From contig NZ_BBZK01000007.1 in NCBI RefSeq assembly GCF_001748085.1, positions 124,001 through 188,000 of the forward strand: a DNA stretch of 64,000 nucleotides, in the 5' to 3' direction. Shown here piece by piece: positions 29,232 through 37,310 of this stretch (the stretch's first letter is position 1; every line of letters starts with the position of its first letter). The stretch comes from Streptomyces sp. TP-A0874. Lineage in GTDB: Bacteria; Actinomycetota; Actinomycetes; Streptomycetales; Streptomycetaceae. The translations under genes were made by a program, and so were the position numbers. Under the pieces are notes generated by a model that saw nothing but the letters and a program-made list of their open reading frames with translations, ran no database searches and had not been told where the DNA came from.

Positions 29232-30809
29232 TCAGCTGGCGCATTCGCTGAAGGGAACGAAGGAACGATTCCCGTCGCTGTCCGGTGCGCCCAGAAACTC
29301 GGCCTCTTTCACGGTCTTCTCGGTGGACGAGGTGGTGTAGGCGCCACCGATCCCCACGATGCCCAGGTTGATGTCCAGCCCGGTTTCCGAGGCGTCTTCC
29401 ACATTGTCGTACGTAGTCTTACTGACGACGCCGCTCTCGTACAGCATGTGGCCCCAGGGGTCGCTGTCTCCCGGGTCGGTCTCCGGGATCGGGGCGTTGG
29501 CGAAGAGGTAACCGAACATGTCCTCGGCGCCGCCGCTGAGCATGTCCTGAGTGAGCTGGTTCGTCATCTTCTTGTCCGCGTCCGGGCCGAACGGCACCGT
29601 GGTGCTGATCACCTCGATGCTCGATCCGCCCTTGTCGACGCCTACCTTGCCCTCGCCGCCCTTACCCACCGGGCTCTTCGCGCTCGCCCCGCCCTTGAGC
29701 GTCTTGTCGATGGTCTGGGTCATGGTGATCGACTTGAGTTCGCCGGTCTTCTGGTCGACCGTCATGGTGATGGCTCCGGTCCGGCCGATCTTCGCCTCAC
29801 CGTGTGCCTCCCCGACGACCGCGTCGACGTTGGCGTTGACTCCGGCCTCACCGCGGGCCTGGAAGGTGTACGACTTGGTGCCGGTGGTGTCGTCCGTGGC
29901 CCAGATCACATCACCGCCCATACTGACCTTGGCGCCGGCGCCCGCGCTGGGCAGCAGCGAGTCCTCGTCGTCGCCGTCGCCGTCGCCTCCGGAGTCACCG
30001 TCGTTGTTCTTTTTGCCCTTGCCGGGACCGAACTGCATGCCGCCCTCGACGCCGACGTCGACGGAGACCTGTCCGGTTGAGATGTGCTTCTTGCCCAGCT
30101 GGGACTGGAGCTCCTTTTTGATCTTGTCTTCCTCGGCCTTGGGGCCCACGCCGGCCCAGCCCAGTGGCGTCGTGACCAACCCCGCCGGGCTGCTGTTGAG
30201 CCGGTGGAGGTTCTGGTACCTCTCCAGGCTGTCCTGGAACTCCTTGGCCTCCTCCGGGCTGTCGAAGACCCAGGTGTCCCCGGCGGAGACCTTGATGCCG
30301 GCGCCGATCTCGACCTTGGCCTCGCCGACGTTGCCGACCCCGGCCTTCGCTCCGAAGGAGCCCTTCACCGAAGCGGCGTCGGTGAAGGTGATCCGCGTCT
30401 CCTGATCCTTCTCGTCGATCTTGCCGTCGCCGTTGGTGTCTCGGTTGACCCAGTTCGTCGAGGTCTCGAAGCCGTATTCCACCCCGCCTTCGGCACCCCA
30501 GCCCATGAACGAGACATTGGCCTTCCCGCCCTTGGTGGATGCCACCGAATGGGTCTGGCAACTCGTGGGCTGGTATTTGGCGTTGGGGTCCCCGGACGCT
30601 TCCTTGTCGCCACCGGACCCGCAACTTCCGCCGAGCGCCTGGCAGATCTTGTCCCGGATGTTGTCGCCGATCGGCAGCACCGTGCCGACCAGCGCGGAGA
30701 ACACCGCCACCACGACCACGACCATGCCGATGTACTCGGCTGCGGTCGCCCCCCGGTCGGTGGACCAACCCGACCTGTTTCTCGGGCCCCTGGCCCAGCA
30801 CCACCACAT
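29232..30809 (-). CDS. Flp-prepilin-like protein with large C-terminal domain and EF-hand loop
   Basis: 525 residues. After a basic leader ending at G20 comes ATAAEYIGMVVVVVAVFSAL. Cleavage after the Gly would leave Glu at +5 and Tyr at +6, the hallmark of Flp/Tad prepilins processed by TadV-type peptidases. Unlike ordinary Flp pilins (50-80 residues), it continues with a hydrophilic ~460-residue domain. That domain has three early cysteines (C56, C63, C84), an EF-hand calcium loop DTNGDGKIDEKD (124-135), Gly/Asp-rich linkers and repeated amphipathic strands (SVKGSFGAKAGVG, GQVSVDVGVEGG, GAGAKVSMGG). ATG 30809 follows GGGAGG. I do not recognise the large domain. It could be an adhesin or a pseudopilin-anchored surface protein. 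Confidence 0.7.
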   Translation of the reverse strand: MWWCWARGPRNRSGWSTDRGATAAEYIGMVVVVVAVFSALVGTVLPIGDNIRDKICQALGGSCGSGGDKEASGDPNAKYQPTSCQTHSVASTKGGKANVSFMGWGAEGGVEYGFETSTNWVNRDTNGDGKIDEKDQETRITFTDAASVKGSFGAKAGVGNVGEAKVEIGAGIKVSAGDTWVFDSPEEAKEFQDSLERYQNLHRLNSSPAGLVTTPLGWAGVGPKAEEDKIKKELQSQLGKKHISTGQVSVDVGVEGGMQFGPGKGKKNNDGDSGGDGDGDDEDSLLPSAGAGAKVSMGGDVIWATDDTTGTKSYTFQARGEAGVNANVDAVVGEAHGEAKIGRTGAITMTVDQKTGELKSITMTQTIDKTLKGGASAKSPVGKGGEGKVGVDKGGSSIEVISTTVPFGPDADKKMTNQLTQDMLSGGAEDMFGYLFANAPIPETDPGDSDPWGHMLYESGVVSKTTYDNVEDASETGLDINLGIVGIGGAYTTSSTEKTVKEAEFLGAPDSDGNRSFVPFSECAS

Positions 30810-31098
30810 GTTGTGTCCTCCCCTGTGCGGCTGCGAAGGGGAGCTTATGGGCAACAGGAGTTCGGACCGTAGGGCCAGGGGCCTAATTATGGGCCTAGTT
30901 CGGGGAGTTATCCGGGCGAATTCGGGCCTTCGGTGCAGGTGTGGAGCGGCTGCCGGGCAGAATCCACCGTCGAAACGTCTCCTGACGGCCCGACAGGTCG
31001 TTCGAGGCGTGGGATCCGGTGGCGCCTGAAAACCGTGGAGGGCCGTCGAGTCGGCCCGGAAGACCGGCGCAGTCGGTGGGGGAGGGCGCGACCGGGGT

Positions 31099-31767
31099 TC
31101 AGCCGGTGGGAGCGGTCGCCTGCCGAACCGCCTCCGCGACCGGGACGTCTCCGCCGACCAGTTCGAGGGTGCGGCCGGCGGTGTCCCGGTCGTCCAGCAG
31201 GGCGAGCAGCACCGCGGCGACATCGTCCCGGGAGACGGCGGCGCGGCCGGTGCTCTCGGCGAGTTCGACCAGGCCCGAACCGGGTTCGTCGGTGAGGCGC
31301 CCCGGGCGCAGGATCGTCCAGTCCAGGCCGGTACGGGCCCGGAGGGACTCCTCCGCGGCCCGCTTCGCGCGCAGATAGGCCGCGAAGACCGGCTCCGTCC
31401 CGGGCGGCGGCTCGGCGCCCGCCCCCATGGAGGAGACCAGCAGGAAGCGCCGGACGCCGGCCGCCTCCGCGGCGTCGGCGAAGAGCACCGCCGCACCCCG
31501 GTCCACGGTGTCCTTGCGGGCGGCGCCGCTCCCGGGTCCGGCGCCCGCCGCGAACACCGCGGCGTCCGCGCCCCGCAGGTGTTCCGCCACCTCGCCGACC
31601 GAGGCGGTCTCCAGGTCGCAGAGCGCCGCCTGGGCGCCCTCGGCCCTCAGCTGCTCGGTCTGCTCCGGTTTCCGGACGAGGCCGACCACCGTGTCTCCCC
31701 TGGCCGCGAGCAGCCGCTCCAGCCTCCGGGCGATCTGACCGTGTCCACCAGCGATGACGATGCGCAT
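31099..31767 (-). CDS. NAD(P)-binding SDR-like protein (atypical)
   Basis: 222 residues beginning RIVIAGGHGQIARRLERLL, a Rossmann GGxGxI dinucleotide motif, followed by DAAVFAAGAG and FLLVSSMGA, YLRAKRAAEESLR, and DWTILRPGRLTDEPGSG. This is the atypical short-chain dehydrogenase (NAD(P)H-binding, SDR_a5-like) pattern. The substrate is unknown. It reads toward the prepilin-like gene across a 289-base gap with no other gene. Confidence 0.85.
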   Translation of the reverse strand: MRIVIAGGHGQIARRLERLLAARGDTVVGLVRKPEQTEQLRAEGAQAALCDLETASVGEVAEHLRGADAAVFAAGAGPGSGAARKDTVDRGAAVLFADAAEAAGVRRFLLVSSMGAGAEPPPGTEPVFAAYLRAKRAAEESLRARTGLDWTILRPGRLTDEPGSGLVELAESTGRAAVSRDDVAAVLLALLDDRDTAGRTLELVGGDVPVAEAVRQATAPTG

Positions 31768-31822
31768 GGGGTGACGGTACGCGGTCGACGGGGCGGGCCG
31801 CGGGTCCGGCGCGCTGACGCCC

Positions 31823-33175
31823 TCAGGGCCGCTGGTCGTCGGCCGCCGAGCGGCCCTGCCGCGGAAGGTCCGGGGTGCGGAGCAGAGTGGGGTCGCAGTA
31901 CTCGCGGACCGCGCTGGTGCGGCTCACCACGCGCCCGTCGTGCACCACGACCCGGCTGTAGCCGAGCGAGAGCACCCCCGCGAGCTGTTCGCCGCGGACG
32001 GCCAGGAGCTCCGCGGGAAAGCCGGCCTCCACCCGTACCTCGGGTAGTCCCATCGCCGCCCGCGCCCCGCTGCTGACCGCCGCGTAGGCGTCCACCGGCC
32101 GTTCCCCCGACTGGGCGGCGAGGAGATAGGCGGCCTCCAGTGGATCGCCCCGCCCGACCGGGTTGGCCGCGTCCCGCAGCGCCCCGCTGCCGGCCACCAC
32201 CCGCACCCCGGCCGACCGCAGCAGCCGGACCGGCGGGAGGCAGGTCCCGGCGGGCGGTAGCCGGTCGCCCTCCATCGCCGTGCAGCGTCCCTGCGGCAGG
32301 CAGACCACGGTCACGCCGGCGGCCGCCAGCCGGTCGGCCGTGCGGGCCGCGGTCTGGTGGGGGAAGAGCGCCGGCCCGGTGCAGGGGCCGATGGTCACCG
32401 ACGGGCGCAGGCTTCCCGCCATCGCCGCCAGTCGGGCCAGCCGGGCCGGATCGTCCCCGTCGGTGTGGAGGTCGACCGGGCAGCCGTACTCGGCCGCGAG
32501 GTCGAGGACGGCTTCGACGTAGCCGGTGGGGTCGGGGTCGACGTCCGGGCAGCCGCCGATGACGGCCGCACCCATCTTCACGGCGTCGCGGAGCATCGCC
32601 AGGGCGTCGGCCCCGGCGACCCCGGTGAGCAGCCTCGGCAGCGCGACCACCGAGAGGTCGGTGAGGCCGCGCAGCGCGCGTCCGGCTTCGAGTGCGGCCT
32701 CCAACGAGGCCAGCCCCCGCAGGTCGCCCATCCGGACGTGGCTGCGCACGGCCGTCACCCCGTGGCTGAGTTGCAGCAGGGCGGACTGGGCGACCCGGCG
32801 TCGGACCTCCGCGGGTGTGTGGCGGAGCGGGCCGGCCTCCGCGGTGAACGCGGTGTCGCCGTGGGCGTGGGGCTCGGCCGGGGCGGGCAGCAGCAGATGA
32901 CCGGTGAGGTCCAGCCTCGCGCCCGGTCCGGCCGGCGGGAGCGCGGCGGTGGTGGATCCGCCGGGGGCGTCGGCTGCCGGGGGACGGGCTCCGGTGGCCG
33001 GGGGCGCGCTGCCCCGCGCCAGGCTGCCGGCGGTGCCGACGGCCTCGATCCGGCCCCCGCTGAGGCGCACGTCCACCGTGCGGCCGTCGACCAGCCGGGC
33101 GTTGCAGAGCAGCAGGGCGTCGGACCGGGGAGAGGCGCCCTCGTGCCCGGGGGGCTGCGGCAGGCTGTCGGGCAT
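31823..33175 (-). CDS. Cytosine-deaminase-like amidohydrolase, active site degenerate
   Basis: 450 residues of amidohydrolase fold, closest by pattern to cytosine deaminase CodA. Kept: HxH metal pair in EPHAHGD (H103, H105) and H237 in VDLHTDG. Lost relative to CodA: the catalytic Glu (HCDE becomes HTDG), the His of SHTTAM (GPCTGP here) and the metal/catalytic Asp of FGHDD (AGSGA here). It is therefore unlikely to deaminate by the usual mechanism. A Pro/Ala-rich linker of ~30 residues interrupts the N-terminal beta-sandwich. The start is ATG 33175. The gene sits just upstream of the SDR gene in the same orientation. Confidence 0.8.
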   Translation of the reverse strand: MPDSLPQPPGHEGASPRSDALLLCNARLVDGRTVDVRLSGGRIEAVGTAGSLARGSAPPATGARPPAADAPGGSTTAALPPAGPGARLDLTGHLLLPAPAEPHAHGDTAFTAEAGPLRHTPAEVRRRVAQSALLQLSHGVTAVRSHVRMGDLRGLASLEAALEAGRALRGLTDLSVVALPRLLTGVAGADALAMLRDAVKMGAAVIGGCPDVDPDPTGYVEAVLDLAAEYGCPVDLHTDGDDPARLARLAAMAGSLRPSVTIGPCTGPALFPHQTAARTADRLAAAGVTVVCLPQGRCTAMEGDRLPPAGTCLPPVRLLRSAGVRVVAGSGALRDAANPVGRGDPLEAAYLLAAQSGERPVDAYAAVSSGARAAMGLPEVRVEAGFPAELLAVRGEQLAGVLSLGYSRVVVHDGRVVSRTSAVREYCDPTLLRTPDLPRQGRSAADDQRP

Positions 33176-33395
33176 CGCGCTCCTGGGGGGATCTGGCGGT
33201 CAGCGGTCCAGGAAGTACGCTCCGCGGCTCGGTGCGTGGAACCGCCGTGCGCACCCGCAAGATCACGAAGCGGTGTGGTGAGCCTATGGGGGAGCGGAGG
33301 CGGCTTCCCGGAGGAGCGGAATAGTCGTACCGGGAAGGTCGGCGGAGGCTCTGCCCGGGCACATCGGGGGAGGGGCTGACGGACGGGATACGGAT

Positions 33396-33424
33396 TTCAC
33401 GTTCGGCGGCTCAGCGTGTAATGT
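33396..33424 (+). promoter_or_regulatory. Promoter of the tRNA-Thr/tRNA-Met/rpmG unit
   Basis: TTCACG (33396-33401), 17-base spacer, TAATGT (33419-33424); transcription would start just before tRNA-Thr. Confidence 0.6.
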
Positions 33425-33435
33425 CGTCCCCGCTC

Positions 33436-33508
33436 GCCCCAATAGCTCAGTCGGCAGAGCGTCTCCATGGTAAGGAGAAGGTCTACGGTTCGATTCCGTA
33501 TTGGGGCT
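33436..33508 (+). tRNA. tRNA-Thr (GGT)
   Basis: 73 bases. The acceptor stem GCCCCAA pairs with TTGGGGC, D-loop AGCTCAGTCGG is normal, and the anticodon loop ATGGTAA gives GGT. CCA is not encoded. Confidence 0.95.
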
Positions 33509-33556
33509 CTGATGTGCGATCGGCTCGTCTTTCCAGGCGGGCCGGGCACGCATCAA

Positions 33557-33629
33557 AGCGGTGTAGCTCAGTCGGTAGAGCAAGCGGCTCATAATCGCTG
33601 TGTCACCGGTTCAAGTCCGGTCACCGCTA
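33557..33629 (+). tRNA. tRNA-Met (CAT), elongator type
   Basis: 73 bases. Acceptor stem AGCGGTG pairs with CACCGCT; the paired A1-T72 excludes an initiator. The anticodon loop CTCATAA gives CAT. A lysidine-modified tRNA-Ile2 would look alike, but this position before rpmG is usually tRNA-Met. Confidence 0.9.
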
Positions 33630-33716
33630 CTGACAGTAGCCGATTGTGAGGTCTGTCCTTCGGTCGGCTACTCCTTTCTGCGTTCATCTGTCATCCGTTC
33701 GTCAAGGAGCACTCAC

Positions 33717-33881
33717 GTGGCTGCCACAGACGTCCGCCCGAAGATCACGCTGGCCTGCGTGGAGTGCAAGGAGCGGAACTACATCACCAAGAAGAACCGG
33801 CGGAACAACCCGGACCGCCTGGAGATGAAGAAGCACTGCCCGCGCTGCAATGCGCACACCGCGCACCGCGAGACGCGCTGA
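33717..33881 (+). CDS. rpmG: 50S ribosomal protein L33
   Basis: 54 residues, full length. It carries both CxxC pairs (CVEC and CPRC), so it is the zinc-binding form; actinobacteria often keep a zinc-free paralogue elsewhere. GTG 33717 has AAGGAG upstream. It is probably co-transcribed with the two tRNAs before it. Confidence 0.95.
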   Translation: MAATDVRPKITLACVECKERNYITKKNRRNNPDRLEMKKHCPRCNAHTAHRETR

Positions 33882-33896
33882 TTCGAGATTCACTGT

Positions 33897-33926
33897 GAGG
33901 CCGTCCCCGATTCCGGGGGCGGCCTC
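33897..33926 (+). terminator. Terminator hairpin after rpmG
   Basis: GAGGCCGTCCCCG pairs with CGGGGGCGGCCTC around a three-base loop, with one T opposite G. Confidence 0.75.
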
Positions 33927-34000
33927 CTGTTGTCCCGTGCACCCGTGCGGCGGTATCCACGCGTGCACCGTTCACTTCAGCAGCGAAAGGTGTCGGACCG

Positions 34001-34453
34001 ATGGCGCTGGACCAGTCCTTCGTCGGCAGGAGCTATCCGCCCACCCGGCCTTACGAGGTCGGTCGGGAGAAGATCCGCGAGTTCGCCGAGGCGATCGGCG
34101 ACCCGAACCCGGTCTACACCGATCCGGAGGCCGCCACAGCGCTGGGCTACCCGGATGTGATCGCCCCGCCCACCTTCGTCTTCGCGATCACCTTCAAGGC
34201 TGCCGGACAGGTGATCGAGGATCCCCAGTTGGGGCTGGACTACAGCCGGGTGGTGCACGGCGACCAGAAGTTCGTCTACTCCCGCCCGGTCCGGGCCGGG
34301 GACCGGCTCTCGGTGACCTCGTCCATCGAGTCGATCAAGTCCATGGCGGGCAACGACGTGATGTCGGTACGCGGTGAAGTGCACGACGAGAACGGCGAGC
34401 ACGTGGTGACCGCGCACACCATGCTGGTGGCGCGCGCTCCGGAGGAGGGCTGA
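34001..34453 (+). CDS. MaoC-fold dehydratase subunit, HadA-like
   Basis: 150 residues of the FAS1-like/UPF0336 hot-dog family. EFAEAIGDPNPVYTD resembles the hydratase motif but lacks its Gly-Asp-x-Asn-Pro-x-His catalytic form, as in mycobacterial HadA, the non-catalytic partner of HadB. The gene is followed one base later by a HadB-like gene. The order rpmG-hadA-hadB upstream of secE-nusG is shared with mycobacteria, where HadAB performs the (3R)-hydroxyacyl-ACP dehydration of FAS-II. ATG 34001 has GAAAGG upstream. Confidence 0.87.
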   Translation: MALDQSFVGRSYPPTRPYEVGREKIREFAEAIGDPNPVYTDPEAATALGYPDVIAPPTFVFAITFKAAGQVIEDPQLGLDYSRVVHGDQKFVYSRPVRAGDRLSVTSSIESIKSMAGNDVMSVRGEVHDENGEHVVTAHTMLVARAPEEG

Positions 34454-34454
34454 G

Positions 34455-34889
34455 ATGGCGGCGGAGATCTCCTACGCGGATGTCGAGGTCGGCGCGGAAC
34501 TGCCCGCCCGGTCCTTCCCGGTGACCCGCGAGACACTCGTCCGGTACGCCGGAGCCTCCGGTGACTTCAACCCGATCCACTGGAACGAGAGCTTCGCCAA
34601 GCGGGTCGGCCTGCCCGACGTGATCGCCCACGGCATGTTCACCATGGCGGAGGCGATCCGGGTGGTGACTGACTGGGTGGGCGACCCCGGGGCCGTCCTC
34701 CAGTACGGGGTGCGGTTCACCAAGCCCGTCGTGGTGCCGAACGACGAGGCGGGAGCCGTGATCGAGGTCACCGGCAAGGTCGCCGCCAAGCTCGACGACG
34801 AGGAACGCACCGTCCGGGTGGACCTGGTCGCGACCAGCGCCGGGCAGAAGGTGCTGGGCATGTCCCGGGCCGTGGTCCGGCTCGCCTGA
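34455..34889 (+). CDS. MaoC-fold dehydratase subunit, HadB-like (catalytic)
   Basis: 144 residues with hydratase motif YAGASGDFNPIHWNESFA, giving the catalytic Asp/His pair, plus DVIAHGMFTMA. It would pair with the preceding HadA-like protein to dehydrate a 3-hydroxyacyl thioester, most likely on acyl carrier protein. Actual substrates in this non-mycolate lineage are inferred, not known. Confidence 0.9.
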   Translation: MAAEISYADVEVGAELPARSFPVTRETLVRYAGASGDFNPIHWNESFAKRVGLPDVIAHGMFTMAEAIRVVTDWVGDPGAVLQYGVRFTKPVVVPNDEAGAVIEVTGKVAAKLDDEERTVRVDLVATSAGQKVLGMSRAVVRLA

Positions 34890-34984
34890 CTCCCGCAGCC
34901 CGAAGACCCGGCCACCCGTGGTCCACGCGGTCCTCGGGGAGGGCGACCGGCGGCCGCCTAGCCAGGCGGCGGCCCCCGGCCCCT

Positions 34985-34990
34985 TAGGCT
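34985..34990 (+). promoter_or_regulatory. -10 box for a leaderless murB transcript
   Basis: TAGGCT ends 6 bases before the murB GTG, and no Shine-Dalgarno is present. This places the transcription start at or next to the start codon. Confidence 0.5.
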
Positions 34991-34996
34991 TGGGCC

Positions 34997-36052
34997 GTGC
35001 AGGAAACCCACGACGCGCCCCTCGCCCCGCTGACCACCTTCCGCCTCGGCGGTCCGGCCACCCGACTGCTGACCGCGACCACCGACGAGGAGGTGGTGGC
35101 CGCCGTACGGGAAGCCGACGCCCACGGCACCCCGCTGCTGATCATCGGCGGCGGTAGCAACCTCGTCATCGCCGACAAGGGCTTCGAGGGGACCGCTCTG
35201 CGCATCGCCACCACCGGCTTCGACCTCGACGGGACCCGTCTGGAGCTCGCCGCCGGCGAGAACTGGTCCGATGCGGTCGCCCGGACGGTGGAGGCGGGGC
35301 TGGCCGGTGTCGAGTGCCTCGCCGGCATCCCCGGCTCGGCGGGTGCCACCCCGATCCAGAACGTCGGCGCCTACGGCCAGGAAGTCTCCGCCACCATCAC
35401 CGAGGTCCTGGCCCTGGACCGGAAGTCCGGGGAGCAGGTCACCCTGGCGGGCGCGGAGTGCGGGTTCTCCTACCGCAGCAGCCGGTTCAAGACGGACCCG
35501 GAGCGCTACGTGGTGCTCCGGGTCCGTTTCGCGTTGGAGGACGCCGGCGGTCTCTCCGCCCCGCTTCGCTACGCCGAGACGGCCCGTGCGCTCGGTGTGG
35601 CGCCGGGGGACCGGGTACCGGCCGCCGAGGCCCGGGAGACCGTCCTGAAACTCCGGGCCGGCAAGGGCATGGTGCTCGACCCGGAGGACCACGACACCTG
35701 GTCGGCCGGCTCGTTCTTCACCAATCCGGTGCTCACCAGCGCCGAGCACGAGGCGTTCCTGCGGCGGGTGGCCGAACGGCTCGGCGCCGACACCGCGCCC
35801 CCCGCCTACCCGGCCGGCGAGGGGCTGGTGAAGACCTCCGCCGCCTGGCTCATCGACAAGGCGGGCTACCGCAAGGGCTACGGCGCCGGCCCGGCCAGGA
35901 TCTCCACCAAGCACACGCTGGCCCTCACCAACCGGGGCAGGGCCACCACCGAGGACCTCCTGGCGCTGGCCCGAGAGGTCCGCGACGGCGTGCAGGAGGC
36001 CTTCGGCGTGACGCTGGTCAACGAGCCGGTGACGGTCGGGGTCAGCCTCTGA
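34997..36052 (+). CDS. murB: UDP-N-acetylmuramate dehydrogenase
   Basis: 351 residues, type I MurB. FAD-binding block LLIIGGGSNLVIAD, then GIPGSAGATPIQNVGAYGQEV, YRSSRFK, the catalytic Ser region SAGSFFTNPV, and the C-terminal Glu in NEPVTVG. It makes UDP-N-acetylmuramic acid for peptidoglycan in the cytoplasm. It starts at GTG 34997 and probably has no leader. Its stop overlaps the converging add gene by 11 bases. Confidence 0.95.
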   Translation: MQETHDAPLAPLTTFRLGGPATRLLTATTDEEVVAAVREADAHGTPLLIIGGGSNLVIADKGFEGTALRIATTGFDLDGTRLELAAGENWSDAVARTVEAGLAGVECLAGIPGSAGATPIQNVGAYGQEVSATITEVLALDRKSGEQVTLAGAECGFSYRSSRFKTDPERYVVLRVRFALEDAGGLSAPLRYAETARALGVAPGDRVPAAEARETVLKLRAGKGMVLDPEDHDTWSAGSFFTNPVLTSAEHEAFLRRVAERLGADTAPPAYPAGEGLVKTSAAWLIDKAGYRKGYGAGPARISTKHTLALTNRGRATTEDLLALAREVRDGVQEAFGVTLVNEPVTVGVSL

Positions 36053-37121
36053 GACCGGCCGCCGGGCCGCTCTCCGGCCCCGCGAGCCAGGCGTCGATGC
36101 CCTCCAGCAGCCGCTCCCGCACCTCCAGGGGGGCGCGCGAGCCCCGCACCGACTGCCGGCCCAGTTCGGCCAGTTCGCTGTCGGAGAAACCGTGCGCGGA
36201 GCGGACCAGTTCGTACTGGTCGGCGAGCCGGGAGCCGAACAGCAGCGGGTCGTCCGCACCCAGCGCCATCGGCACCCCGGCCTCGTACAACGTCCGCAGC
36301 GGTACGTCCTCGGCCTTCTCGTAGACCCCCAGCGCCACGTTCGAGGCCGGACAGACCTCGCACGTCACCCCGCGCTCGGCGAGCCGGGCCAGCAGCCGCG
36401 GGTCCTCCGCCGCACGCACACCGTGCCCCACCCGCCCCGCGTGGAGGTCGTCCAGGCAGTCCCACACGCTGCCGGGTCCGGAGAGCTCGCCGCCGTGCGG
36501 CGCCGCCAGCAGGCCGCCGTTCCGGGCGATGGCGAAAGCCCGGTCGAAGTCCCGGGCGAACCCGCGCCGTTCGTCGTTGGACAGGCCGAAGCCCACCACC
36601 CCGCGGTCGGCGTACCGCACCGCCAGCCGCGCCAGCGTACGAGCCTCCAGTGGGTGCTTCATCCGGTTCGCCGCGACCAGCACCCGCATCCCGACCCCGG
36701 TCTCGCGGGCGGCCTCGTCCACCGCGTCCAGGATGATCTCCATGGTGGGGATGAGCCCGCCCAACCGCGGCGCGTACGAGGTGGGGTCGACCTGGATCTC
36801 CAGCCACCCCGACCCGTCGGCGGCGTCCTCCTGCGCGGCCTCCCGGACCAGGCGCCGGATGTCCTCCGGGGAGCGCAGGCAGGAGCGCGCGATGTCGTAG
36901 AGCCGCTGGAAGCGGAACCAGCCCCGCTCGTCGGTGGCGCGCAGTTGCGGAGGGGCGCCGCCGCTCAGTGCCTGGGGCAGGTGCACACCGTACTTGTCGG
37001 CGAGCTCCAGCAGCGTGCTGGGCCGCATCGAGCCGGTGAAGTGGAGATGCAGGTGCGCCTTGGGCAGCAGACGGACATCACGGGCGGACGAGCGGGGGGC
37101 CTCCCCGGTAGACAACGACAT
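36042..37121 (-). CDS. add: Adenosine deaminase
   Basis: 359 residues. Zinc motif HLHLHFTGSMR at the N-terminus, HGGE (catalytic Glu; usual form HAGE), RVGHG, CPASN and GADDPLLFG in the standard order. It converts adenosine and deoxyadenosine to the inosine forms in purine salvage. ATG 37121 is preferred because it lies just before the conserved LLPKAHLHLH; the frame is open upstream. It shares its last 11 bases with murB on the other strand. Confidence 0.93.
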   Translation of the reverse strand: MSLSTGEAPRSSARDVRLLPKAHLHLHFTGSMRPSTLLELADKYGVHLPQALSGGAPPQLRATDERGWFRFQRLYDIARSCLRSPEDIRRLVREAAQEDAADGSGWLEIQVDPTSYAPRLGGLIPTMEIILDAVDEAARETGVGMRVLVAANRMKHPLEARTLARLAVRYADRGVVGFGLSNDERRGFARDFDRAFAIARNGGLLAAPHGGELSGPGSVWDCLDDLHAGRVGHGVRAAEDPRLLARLAERGVTCEVCPASNVALGVYEKAEDVPLRTLYEAGVPMALGADDPLLFGSRLADQYELVRSAHGFSDSELAELGRQSVRGSRAPLEVRERLLEGIDAWLAGPESGPAAGLRG

Positions 37122-37245
37122 TCCAGGATCTTGCCGTATCGGCGGCCCGGCCCGGTAGTGGGGTTTCCCGAACGGAGACTGCCTCGCAGAACTGTGCGAA
37201 ACAGCGGCTCCGGCTTGGCTCCGCCGGTGCGGCGGCACGGGCAAC

Positions 37246-37275
37246 GGGGCCCCCGGAAACATCCCGGGAGCCCCG
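37246..37275 (-). terminator. Terminator hairpin after aspC
   Basis: CGGGGCCCCCGG pairs with CCGGGAGCCCCG (one mismatch), loop of 6, between aspC and add on the minus strand. Confidence 0.65.
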
Positions 37276-37310
37276 CTGTGTTCCATCTCACCCCGCGGTG
37301 GGTGCCTGGG

